Assembly: GCF_009193265.1 (NCBI RefSeq)
Contig: NZ_VZZZ01000008.1
Span: 62,001 to 126,000, forward strand
Direction of reading: 5' to 3'
Length of the DNA stretch: 64,000 bases
Source of the DNA: Marinobacter changyiensis
GTDB taxonomy: Bacteria > Pseudomonadota > Gammaproteobacteria > Pseudomonadales > Oleiphilaceae
Part shown: positions 1 to 8,217 of the stretch, in pieces
Position numbering within the stretch: position 1 is the first letter of the stretch
Layout: every line of letters begins with the position of its first letter
Notes under the pieces: generated by a model
Database searches by the model: none
What the model was told of the DNA's origin: nothing
What the model saw: the letters and a program-made list of their open reading frames with translations, nothing else
Made by a program: the position numbers and the translations under genes

Positions 1-939
1 CCTGGCGACCAGAATCAGTACCACGAGCACGGTCACCAGTCCCCAGCCCAGGTCGGCAATGGCGGCAAATTCAATGCGGGCGGCTAGGATAATAAACAGC
101 GCCGAGATCAGCAATACGCTCAGGGATTCCTTGAATTCGAGAATACTTTCTATGGGTACCTGCTTCATATTCGCCATCCAGATACCCATGATGGTGACCG
201 TCAGCAGCCCCGATTCATGTGCCATCTCGTTGGATAACGCGTAAGCGCCCAGCATGAAACTCAAGGTGCCGGCATTGTGCAGATACTGTGGAATCAGGTG
301 CTTGCGAAGCACGATGCCGTTCAGCCAGCCAGCGGCGGCGCCCATCAGAAAACCGATGGCGAGGGTTTTGCCAAAAATTAACAGCGAGTGACCAAACACG
401 TTGCCCTGACCCCAGGACACAATACCCTCAAAAACGAGCACTGCAAGCAGGGCTCCGACCGGATCGATAATAATGCCTTCCCAGCGCAGGATGTTGGCCA
501 GACGGGCCGCCGGTTTGACCGATCTTAACAGCGGCGCGATCACGGTGGGCCCGGTCACGATGGAAATTGCGCCGAACAACAGGGCGACTTCGACAGAAAT
601 ATCAAGAGCCCAGTAGGCGATCAGTGTGCCAATGGTGGCAGTCACAATGGTCCCGACCGGAATCAGGTTGCGGACCATCTTGCCATGGCCCCTGATCTCC
701 TCGTATTTCAGGGTCAGGCTGCCCTCAAACAGAATGATGGCGACAGCCAGCGAAATGACCGGAAATAACAGGTCGCCAAACAGTTGCTGGGGGTCGAGCC
801 AGTTGAACATCGGGCCCGCTGCAATGCCACCGGCCAGCAGGAAAAGAATGGCCGGCACTCGCAAGCGCCAGGCGAGCCATTGGCAAAAAAGAGAGAGTAT
901 CCCGATGCTGGCAAGGAGAAGGGCGATGCTGACTGACAT
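1..939 (-). CDS. Na+/H+ antiporter, CPA1/NhaP-like (3' end beyond window)
   Basis: The frame is open from an ATG at 939 to the window edge, giving 313 residues without a stop. The product is almost entirely hydrophobic, with roughly nine membrane segments. Stretches such as LFEGSLTL and SIVTGPTVIAPLL match the cation:proton antiporter fold of the CPA1 (NhaP) family, which exchanges Na+ or K+ for protons across the inner membrane. The gene begins only 7 bp after the tcdA stop, so the two are probably cotranscribed. The C-terminus, where any cytoplasmic regulatory domain would lie, is missing, so subfamily and ion preference cannot be judged. Confidence 0.85.
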   Translation of the reverse strand, partial: MSVSIALLLASIGILSLFCQWLAWRLRVPAILFLLAGGIAAGPMFNWLDPQQLFGDLLFPVISLAVAIILFEGSLTLKYEEIRGHGKMVRNLIPVGTIVTATIGTLIAYWALDISVEVALLFGAISIVTGPTVIAPLLRSVKPAARLANILRWEGIIIDPVGALLAVLVFEGIVSWGQGNVFGHSLLIFGKTLAIGFLMGAAAGWLNGIVLRKHLIPQYLHNAGTLSFMLGAYALSNEMAHESGLLTVTIMGIWMANMKQVPIESILEFKESLSVLLISALFIILAARIEFAAIADLGWGLVTVLVVLILVAR

Positions 940-946
940 AAAGGGC

Positions 947-1777
947 TCAGGTCCGTTGAGACGATTGAGTGAGGTGGACCAGGTCCTGGCTCCGGGCTTT
1001 TCGGGCAATCCTGTTGATCAGACGAGAGGCGGCAATAAAACCGAAACTCGCAGTAACCGGGCTGGCCGCGCCAAAACCGGTGGCACAATCGAGCCTGACA
1101 GGGCCGTCGCCTGCAGGCTTTTGCAGGCACACCTCGCCATCGCCAGCAGGATACGTCAGCTGCTCCAGGGAGTATACGGCCTCAATGCCAAACCGGCGCT
1201 TGGGGTTGCGGGAGAAGCCGTACTCTCTTCGCAGCAGGTTACGTACCTTGGCTAACAAGGGGTCCTGGGTGGTGCGGCTCAGGTCGGTCACCTGGATCTG
1301 GGTCGGGTCGAGCTGGCCCCCGGCTCCTCCGGCACAGACCAGGGGGATTTTCTGGCGCTGGCAGTGGGCGATCAGCGCGGCTTTGGCTTTGACACTGTCG
1401 ATGGCATCCACGACGCCGTCCAGTTCGGAGGTGATCAGCTCCGCGGTGTTCTTCGGAGTCACAAAACCAAAGTGAATACGAATATCCGCGTGAGGATTGA
1501 TGGCCCTCAGGCGCTCGGCCATCACGTCAGTTTTGGTTTTGCCGTACTGCCCGTCGAGAGCATGGGATTGCCGGTTGGTGTTGGAGACGCAGACATCGTC
1601 CATATCAATCAGCGTCAGCCGGCCGATACCGGTGCGTGCCAGCGCTTCTGCGGCCCAGGAACCCACCCCGCCCAGCCCGACAATCGCGACGTGGGCGTCC
1701 CGGAAGGCGGCAGTGGCCTGGCGGCCGTACAGGCGTTCGATGCCACCAAACCGGAAATTGAAGTCGTCCTGGGTCAT
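947..1777 (-). CDS. tcdA: tRNA threonylcarbamoyladenosine dehydratase TcdA (CsdL)
   Basis: A 276-residue E1/ThiF-like protein. TcdA uses ATP to cyclise t6A at position 37 of ANN-decoding tRNAs to ct6A. The N-terminal Rossmann motif GLGGVGSWAAEALARTG (from about residue 34) binds the nucleotide, and the D-M-D-D-V segment and NRQSHA loop are typical of this family. The length matches E. coli TcdA (about 268 aa). The t6A-forming enzyme TsaD, which makes its substrate, is encoded at 62.6 kb in the same window. The downstream antiporter is probably cotranscribed. Start ATG at 1777. Confidence 0.93.
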   Translation of the reverse strand: MTQDDFNFRFGGIERLYGRQATAAFRDAHVAIVGLGGVGSWAAEALARTGIGRLTLIDMDDVCVSNTNRQSHALDGQYGKTKTDVMAERLRAINPHADIRIHFGFVTPKNTAELITSELDGVVDAIDSVKAKAALIAHCQRQKIPLVCAGGAGGQLDPTQIQVTDLSRTTQDPLLAKVRNLLRREYGFSRNPKRRFGIEAVYSLEQLTYPAGDGEVCLQKPAGDGPVRLDCATGFGAASPVTASFGFIAASRLINRIARKARSQDLVHLTQSSQRT

Positions 1778-1816
1778 ACAGTATCCCGTGCGCGATCAGA
1801 GAAAGAGCGAAGCGCA

Positions 1817-1845
1817 ATTGTACCGGAGAAGACGCAGTCTGACAG
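1817..1845 (-). promoter_or_regulatory. Candidate sigma-70 promoter for tcdA
   Basis: On the minus strand CTGTCA (1840-1845) and TACAAT (1817-1822) are separated by exactly 17 bp, about 40 bp upstream of the tcdA ATG. The -10 box is near consensus and the -35 matches at four of six positions. Read by eye only. Confidence 0.4.
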
Positions 1846-1904
1846 CGGGCATATAAAAGCCCCGCAAATGCGTGGCAGGAAGGTCATTGCGCGCGGTTGA
1901 CCGG

Positions 1905-3680
1905 CTATGCGGCCCAGTGGTCGTCAGCAAAGTCCATGATAGCGGCCTTGCCGCTGACGATATCCTGCAATAGCCACTGTGTTTCAGGCAGCAGTTTCTC
2001 GAAATAGAAACGGGCGGACACCAGTTTGCTCTCGAGCAGCGCCGTGTTGCCGGTACCTGCATCAAGCTGTTGCTGGGCCACATTTGCCATACGCGACCAG
2101 AGGTAGCCAATAGTAGTCAGGGCCATCAGGCGCAGATAAGGCGTTGCTGCCGCTCCGGCCTGCTCAGGATCATCGGGAGCGTTGGTGGCCAGCCAATAGG
2201 TAGCCGTTTCCAGGGCGGTGATGGCGCCCTTGAGTGCTTCAGCGTGAGGTGCATCCCCGTTGTCTTTGAGGAAACCGGTCAGTTCGGTAAACAGTGCTCT
2301 TGCCAGTTGGCCGCCTTTGATGCTGAGCTTCCGGCCTACCAGGTCCATGGCCTGGATGCCGTTGGTGCCTTCGTAGATGCGTGCAATACGGCCATCGCGG
2401 ACCAACTGTTCCAGGGGCCAGTCCGCGGTAAAGCCGGAACCGCCGAGTACCTGCAAGCCGATGTTACTGTTGTTGAAGCCTTCATCGGTCAAAAAGGCTT
2501 TGACCACCGGAGTCAGGAGCTGGACCAGATCATCCGCGTTTTCACGCACAGACTCGTCCGGGTGTGCGACGGACAGGTCAAGCTGACGGCCGGTAAACAG
2601 CGCCAGCGCCCGCATGCCTTCGTTGAGCACCTTCTGGCGCATCAGCATGCGACGCACATCCGGATGCACAATGATCGGGTCCGCCGGCCCGGCCGGGTTC
2701 TTGGGGCCACTGAGAGAGCGACTCTGCAAGCGCTCCCGTGCGAAGCCAAGGCTCTCCTGATACGCCATCTCGGCCAGGCCCAGGCCTTGCATGCCCACCA
2801 TCAGGCGGGCCTCGTTCATCATGGTGAACATGGAGCGCATGCCGTCGTTCGGCTCACCGACCAACCAGCCTTTGGCACCTTCAAAATTCATCACACAGGT
2901 TGCTGAGCCCTTGATGCCCATTTTGTGCTCAAGGCCCCCGCAGAAAGCCGGGTTGCGCTCACCGCTCTCCGGCAGAAACTTGGGCACGATAAACAGCGAG
3001 ATACCTTTGGTGGTATCGGGTGCGCCGGGTAGCTTCGCCAGTACCAGGTGAACGATGTTATCGGTCAGATCGTGCTCGCCGCCGGTGATCCAGATTTTGG
3101 TACCTTCAATAGCGAACGAGCCGTCGTCATTCGGTAGGGCTTTGGTGCGGATCAGACCAAGATCGGTGCCACACTGGGGCTCGGTCAGACACATGGTGCC
3201 AGTCCAGGCACCGCTGATGAGCTTCTCCAGATAGGTCTGTTTCAGGTCTTCCGATCCGTGGGCGTACAGCGCACTGATGGCGCCGTGGGTCAGCCCCGGG
3301 TACATCCCCAGGGACAGGTTGGTGGAACACACCATCTCGTCGACCACGAACTTCAGGGTGTGGGGCAGGCCCTGGCCGCCAAATTCAAGGGGGGCATCCA
3401 GGGCGGTCCAGCCCCCTTCGGTGAAACGCTTGTAGGCGTCAATGAAACCGTCAGCGGTTACCACCGACCTGGTCTTGGGGTCATACTTGCAGCCTTGCTG
3501 GTCGCCGGTTTTGTTGGTGGGCTGAATCACTTCCGCCGCCAGTTTGCCGGCTTCTTCGATAACCGCTGTGATCAGATCGGGTGTTGCGTCGGCGTATTTT
3601 TCGAGCTCATGAATCTTGTCCATGCCCAGGACATCGAACAAGAGAAAACGGATATCGTTGGTAGGCGCTTGATATTGCAT
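1905..3680 (-). CDS. Acyl-CoA dehydrogenase, large DmdC-like form
   Basis: A 591-residue flavoprotein that oxidises an acyl-CoA to the enoyl-CoA. It begins with the short extension seen in the DmdC-like group (MQYQAPTNDIRFLL), then has the acyl-CoA dehydrogenase N-terminal, middle and C-terminal domains. MCLTEPQCGTDLG and KIWITGGEHD are FAD/substrate-contact motifs, and IARIYEGTNGIQ carries the usual catalytic glutamate. About 600 residues with an extra C-terminal domain is typical of this group, which includes 3-methylmercaptopropionyl-CoA dehydrogenase. The real substrate (fatty acyl-CoA or a DMSP catabolite) cannot be told from sequence alone. No partner electron-transfer genes are adjacent. 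Start ATG at 3680. Confidence 0.88.
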   Translation of the reverse strand: MQYQAPTNDIRFLLFDVLGMDKIHELEKYADATPDLITAVIEEAGKLAAEVIQPTNKTGDQQGCKYDPKTRSVVTADGFIDAYKRFTEGGWTALDAPLEFGGQGLPHTLKFVVDEMVCSTNLSLGMYPGLTHGAISALYAHGSEDLKQTYLEKLISGAWTGTMCLTEPQCGTDLGLIRTKALPNDDGSFAIEGTKIWITGGEHDLTDNIVHLVLAKLPGAPDTTKGISLFIVPKFLPESGERNPAFCGGLEHKMGIKGSATCVMNFEGAKGWLVGEPNDGMRSMFTMMNEARLMVGMQGLGLAEMAYQESLGFARERLQSRSLSGPKNPAGPADPIIVHPDVRRMLMRQKVLNEGMRALALFTGRQLDLSVAHPDESVRENADDLVQLLTPVVKAFLTDEGFNNSNIGLQVLGGSGFTADWPLEQLVRDGRIARIYEGTNGIQAMDLVGRKLSIKGGQLARALFTELTGFLKDNGDAPHAEALKGAITALETATYWLATNAPDDPEQAGAAATPYLRLMALTTIGYLWSRMANVAQQQLDAGTGNTALLESKLVSARFYFEKLLPETQWLLQDIVSGKAAIMDFADDHWAA

Positions 3681-3869
3681 GGTATCTCTCGCTGGGTTAG
3701 TCAGTTGTCACTTCGGCGCTGAACGCCTGGCCGAAAACTGCCGGCATTAAACTAAAGTCGAAGTTCATACGACCGTTTTAATTCGGTGGTTCATGTTTGC
3801 AATGGTCATTTTCAGAAACTACGGCGTACATTGTCCGGCCATTGATAAAGATCTGACCCGGAGCGGATT

Positions 3870-4610
3870 ATGAGAAACGTCGTAATAGCCGGTATTTCTG
3901 GCGGCATCGGTAGTGCCTTTGCAGAATGGTTGCTTGAGGGGGATGAGGCAGTGCAGATATGGGGGTTGTGTCGACACCCTGAGGCAGTGCGCTTCCCTGC
4001 GACCGACAGGAAACGGATTCACTTGATTCCGTGGGATGCTCTGGCTCTGGAGCCCCATGGGTTAGCCGAGAGGCTGGCTGAACACCTGCCTGCAGACCTG
4101 ACGATTGATACGGTCGTTTACGCCGCAGGAATACTCCACGGTGAGGCTTTGCAGCCCGAGAAGCGGATTGAAGATATCAGCCCCGGGGCACTGGTGCATG
4201 CATTTCAGGTTAATGCAGCAGCGTTTCCGCTCCTGGTTCAGGCTTTACTGCCCTGGCTTCGGCACCGGGAGCTCAAACGGGTTGTTGCAGTGTCCGCTAA
4301 AGTGGGATCAATCAGCGACAACCACCTGGGCGGCTGGTACGCCTATCGTGCCTCGAAGGCAGCGCTCAATATGCTGGTCAGAAACCTCGCCATCGAGCTG
4401 CCCCGCAGGTGTCGGCCGGTTGCCTGTGTCGCGGTGCACCCCGGAACAACGCGGACCCGCCTCAGTGCTCCGTTCGAGCAGTCGCTGACACAACTGAATG
4501 TCCATGATCCAGCGGACACGGCTGGCAATCTGATTCGGGTGGCTCAGTCGTTGTCAGACCAGGACAATGGTCGTTTTATCAACTGGGATGGTAAGGACTT
4601 ACCCTGGTAA
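3870..4610 (+). CDS. Short-chain dehydrogenase/reductase (CsgA/C-factor-like)
   Basis: A 246-residue SDR. It has a glycine-rich nucleotide motif GISGGIGSAFAEWLL near the N-terminus, an NAG-like YAAGILH, catalytic Ser in VSAKVGS and the Tyr-x3-Lys pair in YAYRASKAALNML. The PG motif in VHPGTTRT follows. Family members reduce or oxidise small alcohols or carbonyls with NAD(P)H; the substrate is unknown. A GGAG about 6 bp before ATG 3870 fixes the start. It converges on the ECF sigma/ChrR pair, and oxidoreductases are often neighbours of such stress sigma factors, but no ECF-type promoter was seen upstream of this gene, so a regulatory link is unproven. Confidence 0.85.
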   Translation: MRNVVIAGISGGIGSAFAEWLLEGDEAVQIWGLCRHPEAVRFPATDRKRIHLIPWDALALEPHGLAERLAEHLPADLTIDTVVYAAGILHGEALQPEKRIEDISPGALVHAFQVNAAAFPLLVQALLPWLRHRELKRVVAVSAKVGSISDNHLGGWYAYRASKAALNMLVRNLAIELPRRCRPVACVAVHPGTTRTRLSAPFEQSLTQLNVHDPADTAGNLIRVAQSLSDQDNGRFINWDGKDLPW

Positions 4611-4627
4611 GCTGGAAACGTGAGACC

Positions 4628-4654
4628 AAAAAAAGCCCGGGCTGTTGCCGGGCT
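4628..4654 (-). terminator. Intrinsic terminator of the sigma-chrR operon
   Basis: AGCCCGG (4634-4640) pairs with CCGGGCT (4648-4654) around a 7-nt loop. Read on the minus strand it is followed by seven T residues, ideal for ending transcription after chrR. On the plus strand the T-run is poor, so it serves the SDR gene only weakly. Confidence 0.8.
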
Positions 4655-4672
4655 CTTGACTGCACACCTGCG

Positions 4673-5314
4673 TTATCGGATGAACGGATTAAGCATGCGG
4701 GTGAATGTTCCCGTCAGCCTGACCGGAGCGCTGAGCACTGACAGGGTGATGCAGTCGTCCCCTTCAAGGGCTACCGGTTTGTGTTCATCCTGCTGGTTCA
4801 GCACCACAAAATCCCATTGGTTAAAAACGCCTTTCTTGTCCGAAAACGCGCCTTGCAGGACGATGGTGGTCTCCTCACCCCGGTGGGTATGGGCCAACGC
4901 CTTGCCACCGGCCGTCAATTTTTGCAACACGACCTGCTCGGACTGGCCGGGGAACCGGTCGCTGATGTCCAGCACACTTAGATCGCCCAACTGGCGTTTC
5001 CAGGGCAGGGCATTCAAATCGGTTCCGAGCAGTTTTTCCAGCGGCCCTACACGATTTTTACGCATCCCAGAGAGATCCTGAACGGCGGGTTCGCTATCAA
5101 TACGGGAGAGTATGGAGTCGAACATGGAACCTGAAACCGTAACCTGCGGTTGCTGTTCCATCATCACAGCGCCAAGACTGTCGAGCATATCGACTCTGCT
5201 GCGACAATGGGAACATTGATCCAGATGCAACCGGATACACAGGGCATGGGGCTCCGTCAGGTTACCGGCGCTGAACTCCATCAGAGTCAGGCTGTCAGGG
5301 TGGTGCTGGGTCAT
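4673..5314 (-). CDS. chrR: ChrR-family anti-sigma factor (zinc domain plus cupin)
   Basis: A 213-residue cytoplasmic anti-sigma factor. The N-terminal zinc-binding domain has His4/His5, His30, Cys34 and Cys37 (HLDQCSHC). The C-terminal cupin carries His142, His144, Glu148 and His178. These lie within one or two residues of the zinc ligands described for Rhodobacter sphaeroides ChrR, where the N-terminal domain binds the sigma factor and the cupin is needed for the response to singlet oxygen. The gene overlaps the sigma gene by 4 bp (ATGA), the usual arrangement for stoichiometric coupling. It should hold the upstream sigma factor inactive until photo-oxidative or related stress. Confidence 0.93.
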   Translation of the reverse strand: MTQHHPDSLTLMEFSAGNLTEPHALCIRLHLDQCSHCRSRVDMLDSLGAVMMEQQPQVTVSGSMFDSILSRIDSEPAVQDLSGMRKNRVGPLEKLLGTDLNALPWKRQLGDLSVLDISDRFPGQSEQVVLQKLTAGGKALAHTHRGEETTIVLQGAFSDKKGVFNQWDFVVLNQQDEHKPVALEGDDCITLSVLSAPVRLTGTFTRMLNPFIR

Positions 5315-5958
5315 ACGTTCTGATCCTGCAAAATCACTTTTAACTTGTTTAACGCCAGGCGTACACGGCTTTTCACGGTGCCAAGAGGTATGTTCAACTC
5401 ATTCGCCACCATCTGGTGCGATTTGTTTTCCATATAAACCTTGGCGATCACCGTCGTCTGCTCTTCCGGCAGTAGGCTCAGGGACTCACGAATGCGTCGC
5501 TCCGACATCAAACGATGTAATGAGGTAACGGGCTCGTCTTCGTTGTCACCGGGAATCTGCCACAGGTCTTCCGTCTCGACCGGCATTTCAGCACTGAGAC
5601 GCCGCATTTTGCGCAACATATCAATGCGCTGGTTACGGGCTATGGTGAAAATCCAGGTAGAGGCTGCCGCCTTGCGCCAATCGTACAAACAGGATCTGCG
5701 CCAGATTGAGACAAAAACCTCCTGAACGAGTTCTTCGGCATGGCTGGAGAGGCCATTTGCCATGGCGTAGTACTTGATCTGGGGGCCAAAGTGCTGGAAA
5801 AGCGCATGATAAGCTTCCCTATCCTGACTTTTCCCCACTTTCTCCAGCATTTGACTCCAGGGGTCTTTACGACCCTCGGCGCGTGCTGGCTTCTGATCCA
5901 GTGTACTCACCGGACGCTCCTTGATCGTGGCGTGCATTTGATTCTGTTGTTTAATCAT
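5311..5958 (-). CDS. rpoE: ECF RNA polymerase sigma factor (ECF11/RpoE-ChrR type)
   Basis: A sigma-70 family ECF protein of about 215 residues. Region 2 (ELVQEVFVSIWRR, STWIFTIARNQRIDMLRK) recognises the -10 element. Region 4 (SLLPEEQTTVIAKVY, PLGTVKSRVRLALNKL) recognises the -35. Cotranscription with chrR places it in the ECF11 group that drives singlet-oxygen and organic-peroxide defence. Three in-frame starts exist: GTG 5967, ATG 5958 and ATG 5937. ATG 5958 is preferred because a GAG-type ribosome site lies 8 bp upstream, but this is uncertain. The gene has a consensus-like promoter for its own class of sigma factor just upstream. Confidence 0.93.
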   Translation of the reverse strand: MIKQQNQMHATIKERPVSTLDQKPARAEGRKDPWSQMLEKVGKSQDREAYHALFQHFGPQIKYYAMANGLSSHAEELVQEVFVSIWRRSCLYDWRKAAASTWIFTIARNQRIDMLRKMRRLSAEMPVETEDLWQIPGDNEDEPVTSLHRLMSERRIRESLSLLPEEQTTVIAKVYMENKSHQMVANELNIPLGTVKSRVRLALNKLKVILQDQNV

Positions 5959-5990
5959 TTTAGGCACTCGTCACCGGTTTGTCAGTTCTC

Positions 5991-6020
5991 TACTTACGCT
6001 CGGGTTGTTGGCCTGGATGA
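5991..6020 (-). promoter_or_regulatory. ECF11-type promoter, probable autoregulation of rpoE-chrR
   Basis: The minus strand reads TCATCC (6015-6020), an 18-bp spacer and TAAGTA (5991-5996). The promoter described for R. sphaeroides RpoE is close to TGATCC-N18-TAAGTA, so only one position differs. Its place about 35 bp upstream of the sigma gene fits positive autoregulation. Confidence 0.75.
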
Positions 6021-6106
6021 GTAAACCTGGAACTTAATTGCGACGCTTTGTAAATTTGATTTCTACCTGCCGCCCTGGCAGGCGAAAGGCGAGGCGAAGT
6101 GCGGAG

Positions 6107-8014
6107 CTATTCTTCCAGATAGGTGTAGCCATTGAGGCCACCGGTCAGCTCCGACAGCAATGCTGCCTGCTCGACGGGAGCCATGGCGCTGGCTTCAAAT
6201 TTCTGGGTGTAGGCTCTGACCAGGTCGTCGGGTTCGAAGTTAACATAGCGCAGGATTTTGGCCACCGTATCACCCTGAATCGCATCGCTGATGCGATAGC
6301 CGCCGCTGCTTTCCCGTTTCACGTCGACCGAATGGGTGTCTCCGAACAGATTGTGCATATCGCCGAGAATTTCCTGGTAGGCGCCGGTCATGAAAAAGCC
6401 CATCAGCATGGGTTTGGCCGGGTCGTCTTCGGGTAGCGGCAGGGTGGTTTCGATGCCCTGGCCGTCCACATAGCGGTCAATGCGACCGTCGGAGTCACAG
6501 GTTATGTCCTGGATAACCGCTCTCCGGCTCAGAGAGCGGTTCAGGCCTGAAATCGGCAACACCGGGAAAATCTGGTCGATGCCCCAGACGTCAGGCAATG
6601 ATTGAAACAGCGAAAAGTTCACGAACAGTTTTTCTGCCAGCTTTTCATTCAGTTCGTCGATCACTTCCCGGTGAGCACGATTTGCGGTATTGAGCTGGGC
6701 CCTCAGGAGCCGACAACAAGCCGTATAGAGACACTCGGCATCCGCCCGGTTAGCGAGTGACAGCACCCCGTGTGCGAACTGGGCATGAACATCACTCATG
6801 GCGTGCAGAACGTCGTGATAGATCTCGATCTGTGAGCGCGGGCTGCCATCATCCTGCAGGCTGGTGTAATCCCGCCATAAATCGTGCAGGGGGCCTGGCG
6901 ACTGGGCTGCCGGTGCCGCCGGGCTGCGGCTCTCCGGAGCTTCCCGGTCAATAACATTGGTCACCAGAACCGCGTGGTGGGCGGTAAGGGCACGGCCGGA
7001 TTCACTGATCAGATCCGGGTGCGGAATACCCGCGCGGTCGCACTCAATCTGCAAGGTATGAATAACATTGTAGGCGTACTCGAACACGCTGTAGTTCATT
7101 GAGCAATTGCTGCGGGACCGGGTGCCTTCGTAGTCAACCCCAAGCCCGCCTCCGATGTCGACGGTAGTAATGGGCGCACCCATGTGCCGCAGCTCGCTGT
7201 AAAAGCGTGCGCACTCGCGCAGACCGGTCTGGATGTCACGGATATTGGCGATCTGTGATCCCAGGTGAAAGTGCAGCAGTTGCAGACAGCCGAGAGCATC
7301 CGCGTCCTGTAATTGTTTTATTACATCAAGAACCTGACTGGCGGAGAGGCCAAACTTGGATTTCTCTCCCCCGGTATTTTGCCAGTTGCCCTTGCCGATG
7401 GTGGCCAGGCGCGCGCGAACCCCGATTAATGGTTCAACGTGCAGAGCTTCTGCTTCCGCCAGGATCAGTGGCAGCTCAGACTTCTTTTCCACCACGATAA
7501 ACACCCGATGTCCAAGCTTCTGGCCAATCAGCGCGAGCCGCACATACTCACGGTCCTTGTAGCCATTACAGACAATAACGGAACCGGGTGTGCAGAGTGC
7601 AAGCACTGCCATCAGCTCGGGTTTACTGCCGGCTTCAAGCCCGATCTGTTGCTGGCTGGCCGCCGGTTCGGCACGAATGAGTTCCTCTACCACGCGGCGC
7701 TGCTGGTTGACCTTGATCGGGTAGACCGCTGTATAACCGCCCTCGTACCCCTGTTCGGCGGCCACTTTGTTGAAGGCGCCACAGAGTTTGTTGACCCGGT
7801 CATGGAGAATATCGGTAAAGCGGACCAGCACGGGCAGTTGCAGTCCGCGCGCCACCAGTTTCTGGGCCAGTTCGGGCAAGTTGATATCGTCACCAGAACG
7901 GCCGCGGTCGGGACGGATCAACACGTCGCCCTGAGGCGAGACGTCAACGTACCCATCACTCCAGTGAGGAATGTTGTATACCTTCTGGGCGTTGGCGCCG
8001 GGAAGCTCAATCAT
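6107..8014 (-). CDS. speA: Biosynthetic arginine decarboxylase
   Basis: A PLP enzyme of the alanine racemase-like fold that converts arginine to agmatine, the first step of the arginine route to putrescine. The PLP lysine is Lys101 in AVYPIKVNQQ. HFHLGSQI, the glycine loop DIGGGLGVDYEG and ISESGRALTAHH are family motifs, and FSLFQSLPDVWGIDQ lies towards the C-terminus. With the ATG at 8014 (AGGGA upstream) the protein has 635 residues, close to E. coli SpeA (about 630-660). An upstream start at 8089 would add 25 unconserved residues and was rejected. It is divergent from speE, so two polyamine genes share one control region. Confidence 0.95.
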   Translation of the reverse strand: MIELPGANAQKVYNIPHWSDGYVDVSPQGDVLIRPDRGRSGDDINLPELAQKLVARGLQLPVLVRFTDILHDRVNKLCGAFNKVAAEQGYEGGYTAVYPIKVNQQRRVVEELIRAEPAASQQQIGLEAGSKPELMAVLALCTPGSVIVCNGYKDREYVRLALIGQKLGHRVFIVVEKKSELPLILAEAEALHVEPLIGVRARLATIGKGNWQNTGGEKSKFGLSASQVLDVIKQLQDADALGCLQLLHFHLGSQIANIRDIQTGLRECARFYSELRHMGAPITTVDIGGGLGVDYEGTRSRSNCSMNYSVFEYAYNVIHTLQIECDRAGIPHPDLISESGRALTAHHAVLVTNVIDREAPESRSPAAPAAQSPGPLHDLWRDYTSLQDDGSPRSQIEIYHDVLHAMSDVHAQFAHGVLSLANRADAECLYTACCRLLRAQLNTANRAHREVIDELNEKLAEKLFVNFSLFQSLPDVWGIDQIFPVLPISGLNRSLSRRAVIQDITCDSDGRIDRYVDGQGIETTLPLPEDDPAKPMLMGFFMTGAYQEILGDMHNLFGDTHSVDVKRESSGGYRISDAIQGDTVAKILRYVNFEPDDLVRAYTQKFEASAMAPVEQAALLSELTGGLNGYTYLEE

Positions 8015-8115
8015 GGTTGTGTCCCTGTGGTAAGGCGAGCCGCTGGCTATACCAGCATGCAATCGCACATTGTAAGAGTTCATTGGCACAGCTAAAAGGC
8101 CGGTTCGCGAAAATT

Positions 8116-8159
8116 CCCCGACTCCGGTGCTTTAGCTCGGGGCACCGGGCACCTACAAT
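8116..8159. promoter_or_regulatory. speA-speE control region with overlapping inverted repeats
   Basis: CCCCGA (8116-8121) pairs with TCGGGG (8137-8142), and CCGGTGC (8124-8130) pairs with GCACCGG (8142-8148). The two stems share base 8142 and interleave, so they could form alternative structures. A -10-like TACAAT follows at 8154-8159, about 60 bp before speE. Whether this is an operator or part of a transcript is not known. Confidence 0.4.
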
Positions 8160-8217
8160 AGCGGGCAGACAACATCGCCCGGCCATCGGGGCAATTCACT
8201 GGGTTTGGAGACAGCGT

